Source: CAMEON01 sp963643175
GTDB taxonomy: Bacteria; Bacillota; Clostridia; Oscillospirales; CAG-272
Direction: 5' to 3'
Assembly: GCA_963643175.1 (NCBI GenBank)
Contig: CAVIJF010000065.1
Span: 1-5,322 of the forward strand
Length of the DNA: 5,322 nt
The notes under the pieces were generated by a model, which was not told the origin of the DNA, made no database searches, and saw only the letters and a list, made by a program, of their open reading frames with translations. Position 1 is the stretch's first letter. Each line of letters starts with the position of its first letter. Of this stretch, positions 1 through 5,231 are shown piece by piece. A program made the position numbers and the translations under genes.

Positions 1-3
1 GGG

Positions 4-32
4 GGGATAGGGGGTGAAAAAGCTTATGTCAA
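4..32 (-). promoter_or_regulatory. Possible promoter for the gene after recF
   Basis: A perfect TTGACA (32-27, minus strand) is followed after 17 bp by TATCCC (9-4), a poor -10 with only TAT matching. The spacing is ideal but the -10 is weak. It would drive a gene to the left of the window. The remaining bases past recF (1-93) hold no gene I can recognise. Confidence 0.2.
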
Positions 33-93
33 GGCAGAAGCAAGCCGGAAACGCCGGATTCAAGCGGTTCATTCGGTTCCGCCCCCCTCGCCC

Positions 94-1218
94 TCACTCA
101 AAATACACCCCATTCTCCACCCGGATGGAGCGGAAGGAATCAGGGGAGAAGGAGGAGGAAATGTCCTCACAGCAGGTCATGATGACCTGACGACCGGAAA
201 GCTCACGGAGAAGATAGGAGCGGCGGCGGCTGTCCAGCTCGGAGAGCACATCGTCAAACAGGAAGACAGGAAGATCCCCGCCCGCATCCTGCCCGCTGAC
301 AGTGCCTTCCGCCAGCTTCATGGCAAGCGCAATGGAACGCTGCTGCCCCTGAGAGGCGTACAGACGCGCAGGACGGTCGTTCAGCATCAGGGACAGATCA
401 TCCCGGTGCACACCGTACAGCGTGCTGCCGGCAGCGATTTCCCGCGCCGTGCGCTCGGTCAGAAGGCGGAAGTACAGCGGCTCAGTGTCCGCCGGGGACA
501 GCATTTCGGAGGCGGACAGCCCCAGCGAATTGACATACCCCACCCCCGGCACTTCCCGGTTGCCGGTCATGTCCGCAAAGCAATCCCGCATGAGGGAATC
601 CAGACGGATAACATACTCAGCCCGTCTGGCGGCAATTTCCGCACAGGCGGAGGCAAGCTGCGCAGACCACTGCTCGGCGGTCGCATCCAGACGACCGCCC
701 GCGTCCTGCGCCTGCCGGAGCAGCGCATTGCGCTCCCGGAGCGCCCGGTTGAAACGCTTGAGCGCACGCACATACATCGGGCGCAGCTGGGAGATTGCCA
801 CATTCAGGAAATCCCGCCTGTCCTCCGGGGAACCCTGCACCACCGACAGGTGCGCAGGGCAGAACAGAACCACCCGGAAACTGCCGACCACCTCGCTCAT
901 GCTCCGCACGCGGACTCCGTTGCGGTCAACAGCCCTGCCCCCGCGCCCGCGGAGAAGCCGGAACAGCAGCGTGCTGTCCGCCTGCCCCGCCGGCGAAAAG
1001 CAGTTTTCCACCGTGGCGCAGGACGCGCCGAATCGGATCAGCTCCTCGTCATGCCCCGTGCGGAAGGTCTTGCCAAGCGCCGTATAGTACAGCGCTTCCA
1101 GAAGATTGGTTTTTCCCTGCGCGTTGTCGCCGTGCAGAAGATTGACGCCGGGGGAGAAATGTACCTCCGCCTCCTCGATGTTGCGGAAATCCCGCAGACG
1201 TACCCGCCTGCACTGCAT
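94..1218 (-). CDS. recF: DNA replication/repair protein RecF
   Basis: Complete 374-residue RecF, an SMC/ABC-like ATPase that acts with RecO and RecR to load RecA at single-strand gaps and protect stalled forks. Seen in order: Walker A GDNAQGKTN (30-38), the RecF signature region PAHLSVVQGSPEDRRDFLN (121-139), GVHRDDL (269-275), the ABC-type signature YASQGQQRS (287-295), and Walker B/D-loop FLFDDVLSELDSRR (319-332). Length matches the family (about 360-375). Two positions differ from what I recall as the usual form: FLN where FLD is usual (N139) and GVHRDDL where GPHRDDL is usual (V270). ATP-site residues are intact, so it should be functional. The start at 1218 is supported by AAGGGG overlapping the dnaN stop codon 5 nt upstream. 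It is translated from the dnaN transcript and likely coupled to it. Confidence 0.97.
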   Translation of the reverse strand: MQCRRVRLRDFRNIEEAEVHFSPGVNLLHGDNAQGKTNLLEALYYTALGKTFRTGHDEELIRFGASCATVENCFSPAGQADSTLLFRLLRGRGGRAVDRNGVRVRSMSEVVGSFRVVLFCPAHLSVVQGSPEDRRDFLNVAISQLRPMYVRALKRFNRALRERNALLRQAQDAGGRLDATAEQWSAQLASACAEIAARRAEYVIRLDSLMRDCFADMTGNREVPGVGYVNSLGLSASEMLSPADTEPLYFRLLTERTAREIAAGSTLYGVHRDDLSLMLNDRPARLYASQGQQRSIALAMKLAEGTVSGQDAGGDLPVFLFDDVLSELDSRRRSYLLRELSGRQVIMTCCEDISSSFSPDSFRSIRVENGVYFE

Positions 1219-1230
1219 CGCCGCCCCTTA
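1219..1230 (-). promoter_or_regulatory. recF Shine-Dalgarno overlapping dnaN stop
   Basis: The minus strand reads TAAGGGGCGGCGATG: the dnaN stop TAA forms part of AAGGGG, with 5 nt from it to the recF ATG. Ribosomes ending dnaN are placed to re-initiate on recF, which supports translational coupling. Confidence 0.75.
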
Positions 1231-2412
1231 CTCCTTCGTGCGCACCGGGAGCAGGAAGAACAGCTCGCTCTCGCCCGACGCCGCTTCCTCCTCACTCAGC
1301 ACCGGCTCAATGTTGATGCTGGACAGTGCGGAGGACATGGACAGCCGGATATCCCCGGCGCGGCAGGCGCGTAGACTGTCCATCAGGTACCGGTTGTTGA
1401 AGGCAATGGTCAGGTCGTCCCCCTCGTGCCGGATCGGCATCTCGTCGTAGGAACTGCCAAGTCCCGAAACGGCGGACACCTTGAGCATATCGCCCGTCAC
1501 ATCCAGACGGACGCTGGAGCGCACCGCGCCCGGTACGCGCTCCTCGGTAATCAGCGCCGCACGCTCCAGCGCGCCAAGCAGCAGATCCCTGTCCACCGTC
1601 ACGGTAATCCGGTGATTCCGGACAATGATGCGGTTGTAATCCATGTACTCGCTGTCAATCAGGCGGGAGAAGAATACAATCCCGTCCAGATCGAACACGA
1701 TATTCTTGCGGAACATATGGATGCGCGTCAGCGGTTCGTCCTGCTCCTCGCCGCCCTCGCCCTTGGTATCCAGCAGGCGGTACAGCTCCCCGACCGACTT
1801 GTTCGGCAGGATGAAGCGGTAGTAGAGATCCGAACCGTTCTCGTTGCAGTTCACGATGTCGGCGGGCGTGGAGCAGACCGCCAGCCGGAAGGAATCGCAG
1901 GCTACCGTGTCCAGCTTGCCGTCGGTCACGCACATATACATACCGTTCAGGAACGGGCGCTGATCGATGCTGCCCATGGCGTGCATACATTTCCCGATCA
2001 TGGCGCGCAGCGTCCGGCGCGGCACGGTAAATCCGTTGGCGGAGCGCAGGCGCGGCAGGTCGGGGAAGTCGGCGGCGGGCAGAGCATTCATGGTATGGGA
2101 CGCGCTGCCGCAGGTGATGGAAACCGCGTTGCGGTCGTCCACCGACAGCGTGATGTCGCCGTCTTCCATGGCGCGGACTGTCTGGGTGAATTTGGAGGCG
2201 CTGATAATCGCCGCGCCCTCCTCGATGACCTCGGCGTGCACGGTCAGCCGGACGCCCTTCTCCATATCGAAGGTTGTCATGCGGCAGATGTCGGGCGCCT
2301 GCGCTTCAAACAGGATGCCTTCGGATACAGTCAGGGCGGCTTTTCCGGATACGCCGCTCAGCAGCGGCGGTACGGCGTTGACTATTTCGTTTTTTGCGAA
2401 TACAATTTTCAT
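1228..2412 (-). CDS. dnaN: DNA polymerase III subunit beta (sliding clamp)
   Basis: Complete 394-residue beta clamp, which dimerises into a ring around DNA and tethers the replicative polymerase and many repair proteins. Family landmarks seen: N-terminus MKIVFAKNEI, RPFLNGMYM (152-160), the ACDSFRLA segment (171-178, equivalent to the usual TDGHRL), SRLIDSEYMDYNRII (249-263), FNNRYLMDSL (338-347) and the C-terminal LLPVR (387-391), which in the family helps form the hydrophobic partner-binding pocket. Two small acidic insertions are visible, around 217-226 (GEGGEEQDE) and 373-383. The start at 2412 is the first residue of the conserved N-terminus, and no ATG, GTG or TTG in frame lies just upstream; its Shine-Dalgarno is remote (see the hairpin at 2424-2445). 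It ends 9 bp before recF, implying an operon. It probably has its own promoter as well as possible readthrough from dnaA. Confidence 0.98.
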   Translation of the reverse strand: MKIVFAKNEIVNAVPPLLSGVSGKAALTVSEGILFEAQAPDICRMTTFDMEKGVRLTVHAEVIEEGAAIISASKFTQTVRAMEDGDITLSVDDRNAVSITCGSASHTMNALPAADFPDLPRLRSANGFTVPRRTLRAMIGKCMHAMGSIDQRPFLNGMYMCVTDGKLDTVACDSFRLAVCSTPADIVNCNENGSDLYYRFILPNKSVGELYRLLDTKGEGGEEQDEPLTRIHMFRKNIVFDLDGIVFFSRLIDSEYMDYNRIIVRNHRITVTVDRDLLLGALERAALITEERVPGAVRSSVRLDVTGDMLKVSAVSGLGSSYDEMPIRHEGDDLTIAFNNRYLMDSLRACRAGDIRLSMSSALSSINIEPVLSEEEAASGESELFFLLPVRTKE

Positions 2413-2423
2413 TACATGACCAT

Positions 2424-2445
2424 AGCTTCTGCATCGGCAAAAGCT
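2424..2445 (-). promoter_or_regulatory. Hairpin between dnaN Shine-Dalgarno and start codon
   Basis: On the mRNA, AGCUUUUGC and GCAGAAGCU pair over 9 bp (one U-G) around a 4-nt loop CGAU. The stem starts at the base right after AAAGGA and ends 11 nt before the dnaN ATG. It probably brings the Shine-Dalgarno close to the start. Confidence 0.5.
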
Positions 2446-2451
2446 TCCTTT
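2446..2451 (-). promoter_or_regulatory. dnaN Shine-Dalgarno, distant from start
   Basis: AAAGGA is the only good Shine-Dalgarno upstream of dnaN but is 33 nt from the ATG, too far for normal initiation. The 22-nt hairpin directly between them (2424-2445) would shorten the effective distance to 11 nt. Confidence 0.45.
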
Positions 2452-2461
2452 CAGCAGCAGT

Positions 2462-2470
2462 ATTGTATCA
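2462..2470 (-). promoter_or_regulatory. Candidate dnaN promoter (extended -10)
   Basis: TGATACAAT on the minus strand is an extended -10 with 5 of 6 matches to TATAAT. No recognisable -35 lies 16-18 bp upstream. A second -10-like hexamer TATACT is at 2475-2470. Transcription would start near 2455, giving a leader of about 43 nt that includes the Shine-Dalgarno and hairpin. Confidence 0.35.
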
Positions 2471-2590
2471 GTATATGTGTGTCCGGGCAGGAGATTCCGG
2501 AACCGCGGCATTTTTCCGCCGTCTTTCCTCTGTCCGGCGTGTTGCACGTCGTGTCTGGGAATGTCGTCCTTCTTTTCCTGTCGGTTTTTC

Positions 2591-2606
2591 CGCGCGCGCA
2601 CGCGCG
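2591..2606. other. 16-bp alternating purine-pyrimidine tract
   Basis: CGCGCGCGCACGCGCG alternates pyrimidine and purine throughout, a composition that can adopt Z-DNA under negative supercoiling. It lies between the dnaN-proximal DnaA box and dnaN. Immediately after it, CAGTCCGT and CAGTCTGT (2609-2624) form an imperfect 8-bp tandem repeat. Confidence 0.5.
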
Positions 2607-2672
2607 ATCAGTCCGTCAGTCTGTCTTTTTATCCCTTCTATCCAGCAGCAGGAGCAGTAGAGGGCGGGAAAC

Positions 2673-2681
2673 TGTGGAAAA
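2673..2681 (-). other. DnaA box (TTTTCCACA), dnaN-proximal
   Basis: Eight of 9 matches on the minus strand and directly followed on the plus strand by CCGG, as at 3132-3144. It is the box nearest dnaN and therefore the one nearest the candidate unwinding region. Confidence 0.75.
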
Positions 2682-2767
2682 CCGGAAGATACAGGCACGA
2701 CAGGAATTTTTCGGATCCTCTTCCTGCCTGTTTCTGTGATGAACCTCCGGATTCTGTCCCGGCGGAT

Positions 2768-2776
2768 TGTGGAAAT
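2768..2776 (-). other. DnaA box-like site (ATTTCCACA)
   Basis: Seven of 9 matches on the minus strand with an intact TCCACA half. It lacks the adjacent CCGG found at the stronger boxes. Confidence 0.5.
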
Positions 2777-2870
2777 CCTCTCCGAACGGTGTTTTTTGGG
2801 GGATCCGGGGGAAAAACCGGCGTTTTCGGTGCGACAAACCGGTCGTTGTGGACGGATTTTTCTGTTTTTC

Positions 2871-2879
2871 TGTGGGAAA
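2871..2879 (-). other. DnaA box-like site (TTTCCCACA)
   Basis: Seven of 9 matches on the minus strand. The surrounding TGTGGGAAAACCGG equals the extended box TGTGGAAAACCGG with one extra G, so it may be a degraded copy of the same extended site. Confidence 0.45.
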
Positions 2880-2965
2880 ACCGGGCGTTTCTCCACTGCG
2901 GTATGTGGAGTGTCCGGGTGGTACGTGTGGGATTCCGCGGGGGATTCCCTGCCCTGTTTTTATGC

Positions 2966-2974
2966 ATATCCACA
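2966..2974 (+). other. DnaA box (ATATCCACA)
   Basis: Matches TTATCCACA at 8 of 9, the only site with the canonical central ATCCACA. It sits in a small AT-rich patch (about 2957-2977) that also contains ATGCAT. Confidence 0.75.
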
Positions 2975-3066
2975 AACCGCACGACAGCACGACATTTGGC
3001 GGAAACTGTTGGACACAGGGGCAGTCTGTGCCGGTGGGGAAATGCATACGGGGTTGAATACCGGGG

Positions 3067-3099
3067 TTTTCAACACGGTTTTCCACAGGCTGTGAAAAA
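3067..3099. other. DnaA-box triad A
   Basis: Three sites at 12-bp steps: TTTTCAACA (3067-3075, plus, 7/9), TTTTCCACA (3079-3087, plus, 8/9) and TTTTTCACA on the minus strand (3091-3099, 7/9). The order, orientation and spacing are the same as in triad B, exactly 41 bp away. The second and third sites form a near-palindrome with the same 3-nt gap as in triad B. Confidence 0.75.
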
Positions 3100-3107
3100 A
3101 CCGGGAA

Positions 3108-3140
3108 AAGTCCACAGTCTTTTCCACACGGTGTGGAAAA
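3108..3140. other. DnaA-box triad B with perfect palindromic pair
   Basis: Three sites at 12-bp steps: AAGTCCACA (3108-3116, plus, weak at 6/9), TTTTCCACA (3120-3128, plus, 8/9) and TTTTCCACA on the minus strand (3132-3140, 8/9). The last two face each other and, with their flanking C/G, make a perfect 10+1+10 palindrome over 3120-3140. This is the best DnaA-binding candidate in the window. Confidence 0.85.
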
Positions 3141-3149
3141 CCGGGTTGG

Positions 3150-3158
3150 TTTTCTACA
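3150..3158 (+). other. Weak DnaA box (TTTTCTACA)
   Basis: Matches TTATCCACA at 7 of 9 positions and lies 9 bp past triad B. The C-to-T change falls in the normally well-conserved CCACA half, so binding is likely weak and may depend on neighbouring boxes. Confidence 0.35.
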
Positions 3159-3250
3159 ACAGGGGGTGTGTGGGGATGTTGGAAGTGGTTTTCGGTGGGG
3201 TTGTCCGCTGTCCGTGACTCTGTATAAATCTTTTGCTCCCATCCCCCCGC

Positions 3251-3273
3251 CCCCCTTCCCGGCGGGAAGGGGG
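3251..3273. repeat. Hairpin CCCCCTTCCC/GGGAAGGGGG
   Basis: Perfect 10-bp inverted repeat (3251-3260 with 3264-3273) and a 3-nt GGC loop. On the plus strand it is followed by AGATTTTAGATTTC, a poor T-rich tail, so a rightward terminator is possible but there is no plus-strand gene here for it to serve. More likely it is one arm of a palindromic repeat lying between the dnaA 3' end and the DnaA boxes. Confidence 0.55.
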
Positions 3274-3289
3274 AGATTTTAGATTTCTT

Positions 3290-3314
3290 ATGCAAGGGGC
3301 TTCGCCCTTTGCAT
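3290..3314. repeat. Hairpin with TTC loop
   Basis: ATGCAAGGGGC (3290-3300) and GCCCTTTGCAT (3304-3314) form an 11-bp stem with a single G-U pair and a TTC loop. It is 17 bp from the hairpin at 3251-3273 and looks like part of the same composite element. The GGGGCTTCGCCC core resembles stable intercistronic hairpins often seen in GC-rich Clostridia; that comparison is from memory. Confidence 0.6.
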
Positions 3315-3472
3315 CCCTGCGACTGCGCCGGGGGCGGCACGGTTTGCCGGGTGGTTTGCGGTTCCGGGAGGGAGTAAGGTTTACGGGAACTTTCCCCGGA
3401 GGCGTCAACTTTGCCACGCCCCGGGGGACAGGGGGAGAAAGTTTTTGGAAACCGCGAACAAACTCACCTGCC

Positions 3473-3510
3473 GGGACAGTTTTTACCCGGAACCGGGCAC
3501 AAACTGTCCC
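3473..3510. repeat. Nested inverted repeat
   Basis: GGGACAGTTT (3473-3482) and AAACTGTCCC (3501-3510) are perfect 10-bp inverted arms. Inside, CCCGG (3486-3490) and CCGGG (3493-3497) form a second stem, separated from the outer one by 3 nt on each side. The whole folds as one 38-nt hairpin. Neither strand has a T-tract after it, so it is not an obvious terminator. It may belong to an interspersed palindromic repeat family. Confidence 0.6.
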
Positions 3511-3546
3511 TGTCCAAAAATCAATTTCAGAAAAGTTCTTGGGGGT

Positions 3547-3574
3547 TTGGGGGCTTCTTTTAAGAAGCCCCCAA
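3547..3574 (-). terminator. Long hairpin 18 bp after dnaA, probable terminator
   Basis: TTGGGGGCTTCTT (3547-3559) pairs perfectly with AAGAAGCCCCCAA (3562-3574), a 13-bp stem with a 2-nt gap, so in practice a tetraloop. It begins 18 nt after the dnaA stop codon, the expected place for a terminator. No U-tract follows on the minus strand (ACCCCCAAGAAC comes next), so intrinsic termination may be weak or the hairpin may act as a 3' stabiliser. A second copy of TTGGGGG at 3539-3545 could pair alternatively with the same CCCCCAA strand. Confidence 0.55.
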
Positions 3575-3591
3575 CGTTTCTCCCGTCTCCT

Positions 3592-5214
3592 TTACCCTCC
3601 CCTGACTTCTTTCTCCATTTCTTCCAGCTCGATGCGGAAGAGGTCGTCCTGCGCCTTACGTTTTTCAACGGCGTCGAGGGAGGAGAGGATGGTGGAGTGG
3701 TCGCGGTTGAAGAGTTTGCCGATGTTGGGAAGGGACATTTCGGTGATGGTACGGATGAGGTAGACGGTGATGTGGCGGGCGGAGGCAATTTCCTTGGTGC
3801 GGCGGGCGGACACGAGGTCTTCCCGCTTGATGTTGTAGCGGTGATAGACGGCGCTGAACACCTTGTCCACCGTCACGTTGACAGGCTCGGCGCCGTCCAG
3901 CAGGTCGGAGATGCAGCTGCGCGCCACGTTCATATTGATCTGCTGACCGGAGAGGAAACTCATGGCGCCCAGCTTCTTGATGGCACCTTCAATCTGCCGG
4001 ATGTTGGAGCGCAGGTTTTCCGCAAGGAAGGCAAGCACATCGTCCGGAATTTTCAGATTGACCTGATCCGCCTTTTTCTTGATAATGGCGGTGCGCAGCT
4101 CCAGATCGGGCGGCTGAATATCCGCAATCAGACCCCACTCAAAGCGGGTTTTGAGACGGTCCTCCAGCGTTTTGATTTCACGCGGCGGACGGTCGGAGGT
4201 CAGGATAATCTGCTTTCCGTCCTCATACAGGGCGTTGAAGGTGTGGAAAAACTCTTCCTGCGTGGAGGTTTTGCCCGCGATGAACTGAATATCGTCAATC
4301 AGAAGCACGTCGCAGGAGCGGTAGATGTCCCGGAATTCCTTCATCGCCTGCCGCGTCAGGCTTTCAATCATGTGGTTGGTGAAATTCTCGCCCTTGATGT
4401 AGATGACCCGGACGTGCTCGTTCTTGCGCTTGAGCTGGTTGGTGATGGCGTAGAGCAGGTGCGTCTTGCCAAGTCCGGAGGGACCGTAAATAAACAGCGG
4501 GTTGTAATTCTGCGCGGGGTGGTCGGCGACCGCCAGACACGCCGCATGGGCGAACTTGTTGGAGGAGCCGACGATGAAGTTGTCAAAGGTGTACTCGAAA
4601 TTGAAGGGCGGCAGGGTGGAGGGCGGGAGATGCTCCGATGCCGTGTCCGGCGTCGGATTCGCCGCCGGATTCGGCGTGTTCTCCGGCTCTGCGGGCGCGG
4701 GAGCCGCGGCGGGGGATGCAAACGCCTGCCCGTCCCGGATGCCTGCAGCGGGCGAATTTGCCCGCTTTCCGGCGGGGATGGCGGAGCCGTCCGCGGAACC
4801 ATCCGATGTTCTGACGGGGAGATCGGGGGCACCGCCGCAGACGCTGACATTCCCCTCGCCGTCCGCCCGGTCGGCATCGGCGTCCGGTTCCAGCACGATC
4901 ATGCGCTCGTTGAGGGTATAGCCTTTCTGGCGTGCTGTCTCGTTGCAGGCGGCTTCACTGACCAGCCGCACTGTGACCGGGTATCCGAGAATCTCCGAAA
5001 AGCGTTTCTCGATTTCCTCGCGGTACTTGAGGTTTACGGTACGCATTTTGATGGCGGAATCGCCTGTCATGATGATGGTTGTATCGTCCTCTATTCCGGT
5101 CACTGTAAGATCTCCCAGAAAGAGATCCGTGATGGTATTGGATAGTTCCTTCCGGAAGCTGTCCCTCACCATTTTCCATATATCGTTCAGTTCGTCAAGG
5201 AAAGACAAGGGCAT
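3592..5214 (-). CDS. dnaA: Chromosomal replication initiator protein DnaA
   Basis: Complete 540-residue DnaA, the AAA+ ATPase that binds DnaA boxes at oriC, melts the origin and helps load the replicative helicase. Domain I (about 1-85) starts MPLSFLDEL. Domain II (about 86-203) is a long Ala/Pro/Gly/Asp-rich linker. Domain III begins at the YTFDNF motif (208-213), with Walker A GPSGLGKT (244-251), Walker B LLIDDIQF (304-311), sensor I ILTSDRPP (337-344), the box VII region EDRLKTRF with R353/R357, and the sensor II region around R406. Domain IV carries the DNA-binding signature NRDHST (503-508). The start at 5214 is chosen because AAAGGA lies 6 nt upstream and the DnaA-like sequence begins there; the longer frame from 5298 would start upstream of the -10 element of the promoter seen here. 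At 540 residues it is longer than the approximately 450 typical of Firmicutes, entirely because of domain II. Identification is near certain. Confidence 0.98.
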   Translation of the reverse strand: MPLSFLDELNDIWKMVRDSFRKELSNTITDLFLGDLTVTGIEDDTTIIMTGDSAIKMRTVNLKYREEIEKRFSEILGYPVTVRLVSEAACNETARQKGYTLNERMIVLEPDADADRADGEGNVSVCGGAPDLPVRTSDGSADGSAIPAGKRANSPAAGIRDGQAFASPAAAPAPAEPENTPNPAANPTPDTASEHLPPSTLPPFNFEYTFDNFIVGSSNKFAHAACLAVADHPAQNYNPLFIYGPSGLGKTHLLYAITNQLKRKNEHVRVIYIKGENFTNHMIESLTRQAMKEFRDIYRSCDVLLIDDIQFIAGKTSTQEEFFHTFNALYEDGKQIILTSDRPPREIKTLEDRLKTRFEWGLIADIQPPDLELRTAIIKKKADQVNLKIPDDVLAFLAENLRSNIRQIEGAIKKLGAMSFLSGQQINMNVARSCISDLLDGAEPVNVTVDKVFSAVYHRYNIKREDLVSARRTKEIASARHITVYLIRTITEMSLPNIGKLFNRDHSTILSSLDAVEKRKAQDDLFRIELEEMEKEVRGG

Positions 5215-5220
5215 AGGGAA

Positions 5221-5226
5221 TCCTTT
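5221..5226 (-). promoter_or_regulatory. dnaA Shine-Dalgarno
   Basis: AAAGGA on the minus strand with 6 nt to the ATG at 5214-5212. It fixes the dnaA start at 5214 rather than the longer frame from 5298. Confidence 0.8.
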
Positions 5227-5231
5227 CTTTC

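Larger units (their letters stand above)
2381..2480. other. AT-richer stretch, candidate DNA unwinding element
   Basis: By hand count 64 of 100 bases are A or T, in a locus that is otherwise strongly GC-rich. It lies on the dnaN side of the DnaA boxes, the position of the unwinding element in Bacillus subtilis. I see no clear DnaA-trio repeat series next to a box, so the assignment is tentative; part of it overlaps the 5' end of dnaN. Confidence 0.3.
2413..3239. other. oriC: Chromosomal replication origin oriC (dnaA-dnaN intergenic)
   Basis: Gene-free region holding at least ten matches (7-8 of 9) or near matches to the DnaA box TTATCCACA, almost all in the lineage form TTTTCCACA. They lie at 2673, 2768, 2871, 2966, 3067, 3079, 3091, 3108 (weak), 3120, 3132 and 3150. 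The position between dnaA and dnaN matches the incC part of the Bacillus-type origin. The strongest density is 3067-3140. The boxes are followed, toward dnaN, by an alternating purine-pyrimidine tract and then an AT-richer stretch at 2381-2480. If this lineage has a bipartite origin, the other half would lie upstream of dnaA, beyond the window. Confidence 0.9.
3240..3575. repeat. Non-coding palindrome-rich block between dnaA and the DnaA-box region
   Basis: This 336-bp stretch has no credible gene but contains four strong inverted repeats (3251-3273, 3290-3314, 3473-3510, 3547-3574) and two similar short strings, GAAAGTTTTTGG (near 3437) and GAAAAGTTCTTGG (near 3530). It contains no DnaA-box match better than 7 of 9. 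The spurious reading frames through it are rich in Arg, Pro and Gly, as expected from a GC-rich repeat. I infer a composite of REP-like interspersed elements plus the dnaA terminator; copies elsewhere in the genome would be needed to confirm. Confidence 0.4.

Noticed and set aside
46..58. CCGG-AAACG-CCGG hairpin after recF as a terminator
   Set aside because: Only 4 bp of continuous stem and no T-tract after it on the minus strand.
1..72. Minus-strand open frame starting at ATG 72 and running off the window (24 codons, MNRLNPAFPACF...)
   Set aside because: Too short, unlike GyrB or the DUF370/RemB proteins expected after recF, no well-placed Shine-Dalgarno, and it overlaps a TTGACA promoter-like element.
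2691..2731. Imperfect hairpin (ACAGGC...GCCTGT with inner AGGAA/TTCCT)
   Set aside because: Large bulge and a 14-nt loop make it weak; no supporting context.
1426..2739. Long plus-strand open frame opposite dnaN
   Set aside because: Antisense shadow; no family resemblance, and dnaN is clear on the other strand.
3141..3215. G/T-rich plus strand with several G runs, possible G-quadruplex
   Set aside because: The runs of three or more G are too far apart for a standard four-run motif with short loops.
2468..3242. Several overlapping frames of 90-250 codons on both strands in the intergenic region
   Set aside because: Composition follows the GC-rich repeats and DnaA boxes; no Shine-Dalgarno-supported start or recognisable domain, and several frames compete over the same bases.
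4242..4250. TGTGGAAAA, a DnaA-box match inside dnaA
   Set aside because: It encodes part of the conserved FFHTFN segment of DnaA, so the codons explain it; isolated from the box cluster.
3445..5145. Long plus-strand open frame of 566 codons opposite dnaA
   Set aside because: Antisense shadow of dnaA in GC-rich DNA; the minus-strand frame has unmistakable DnaA motifs.
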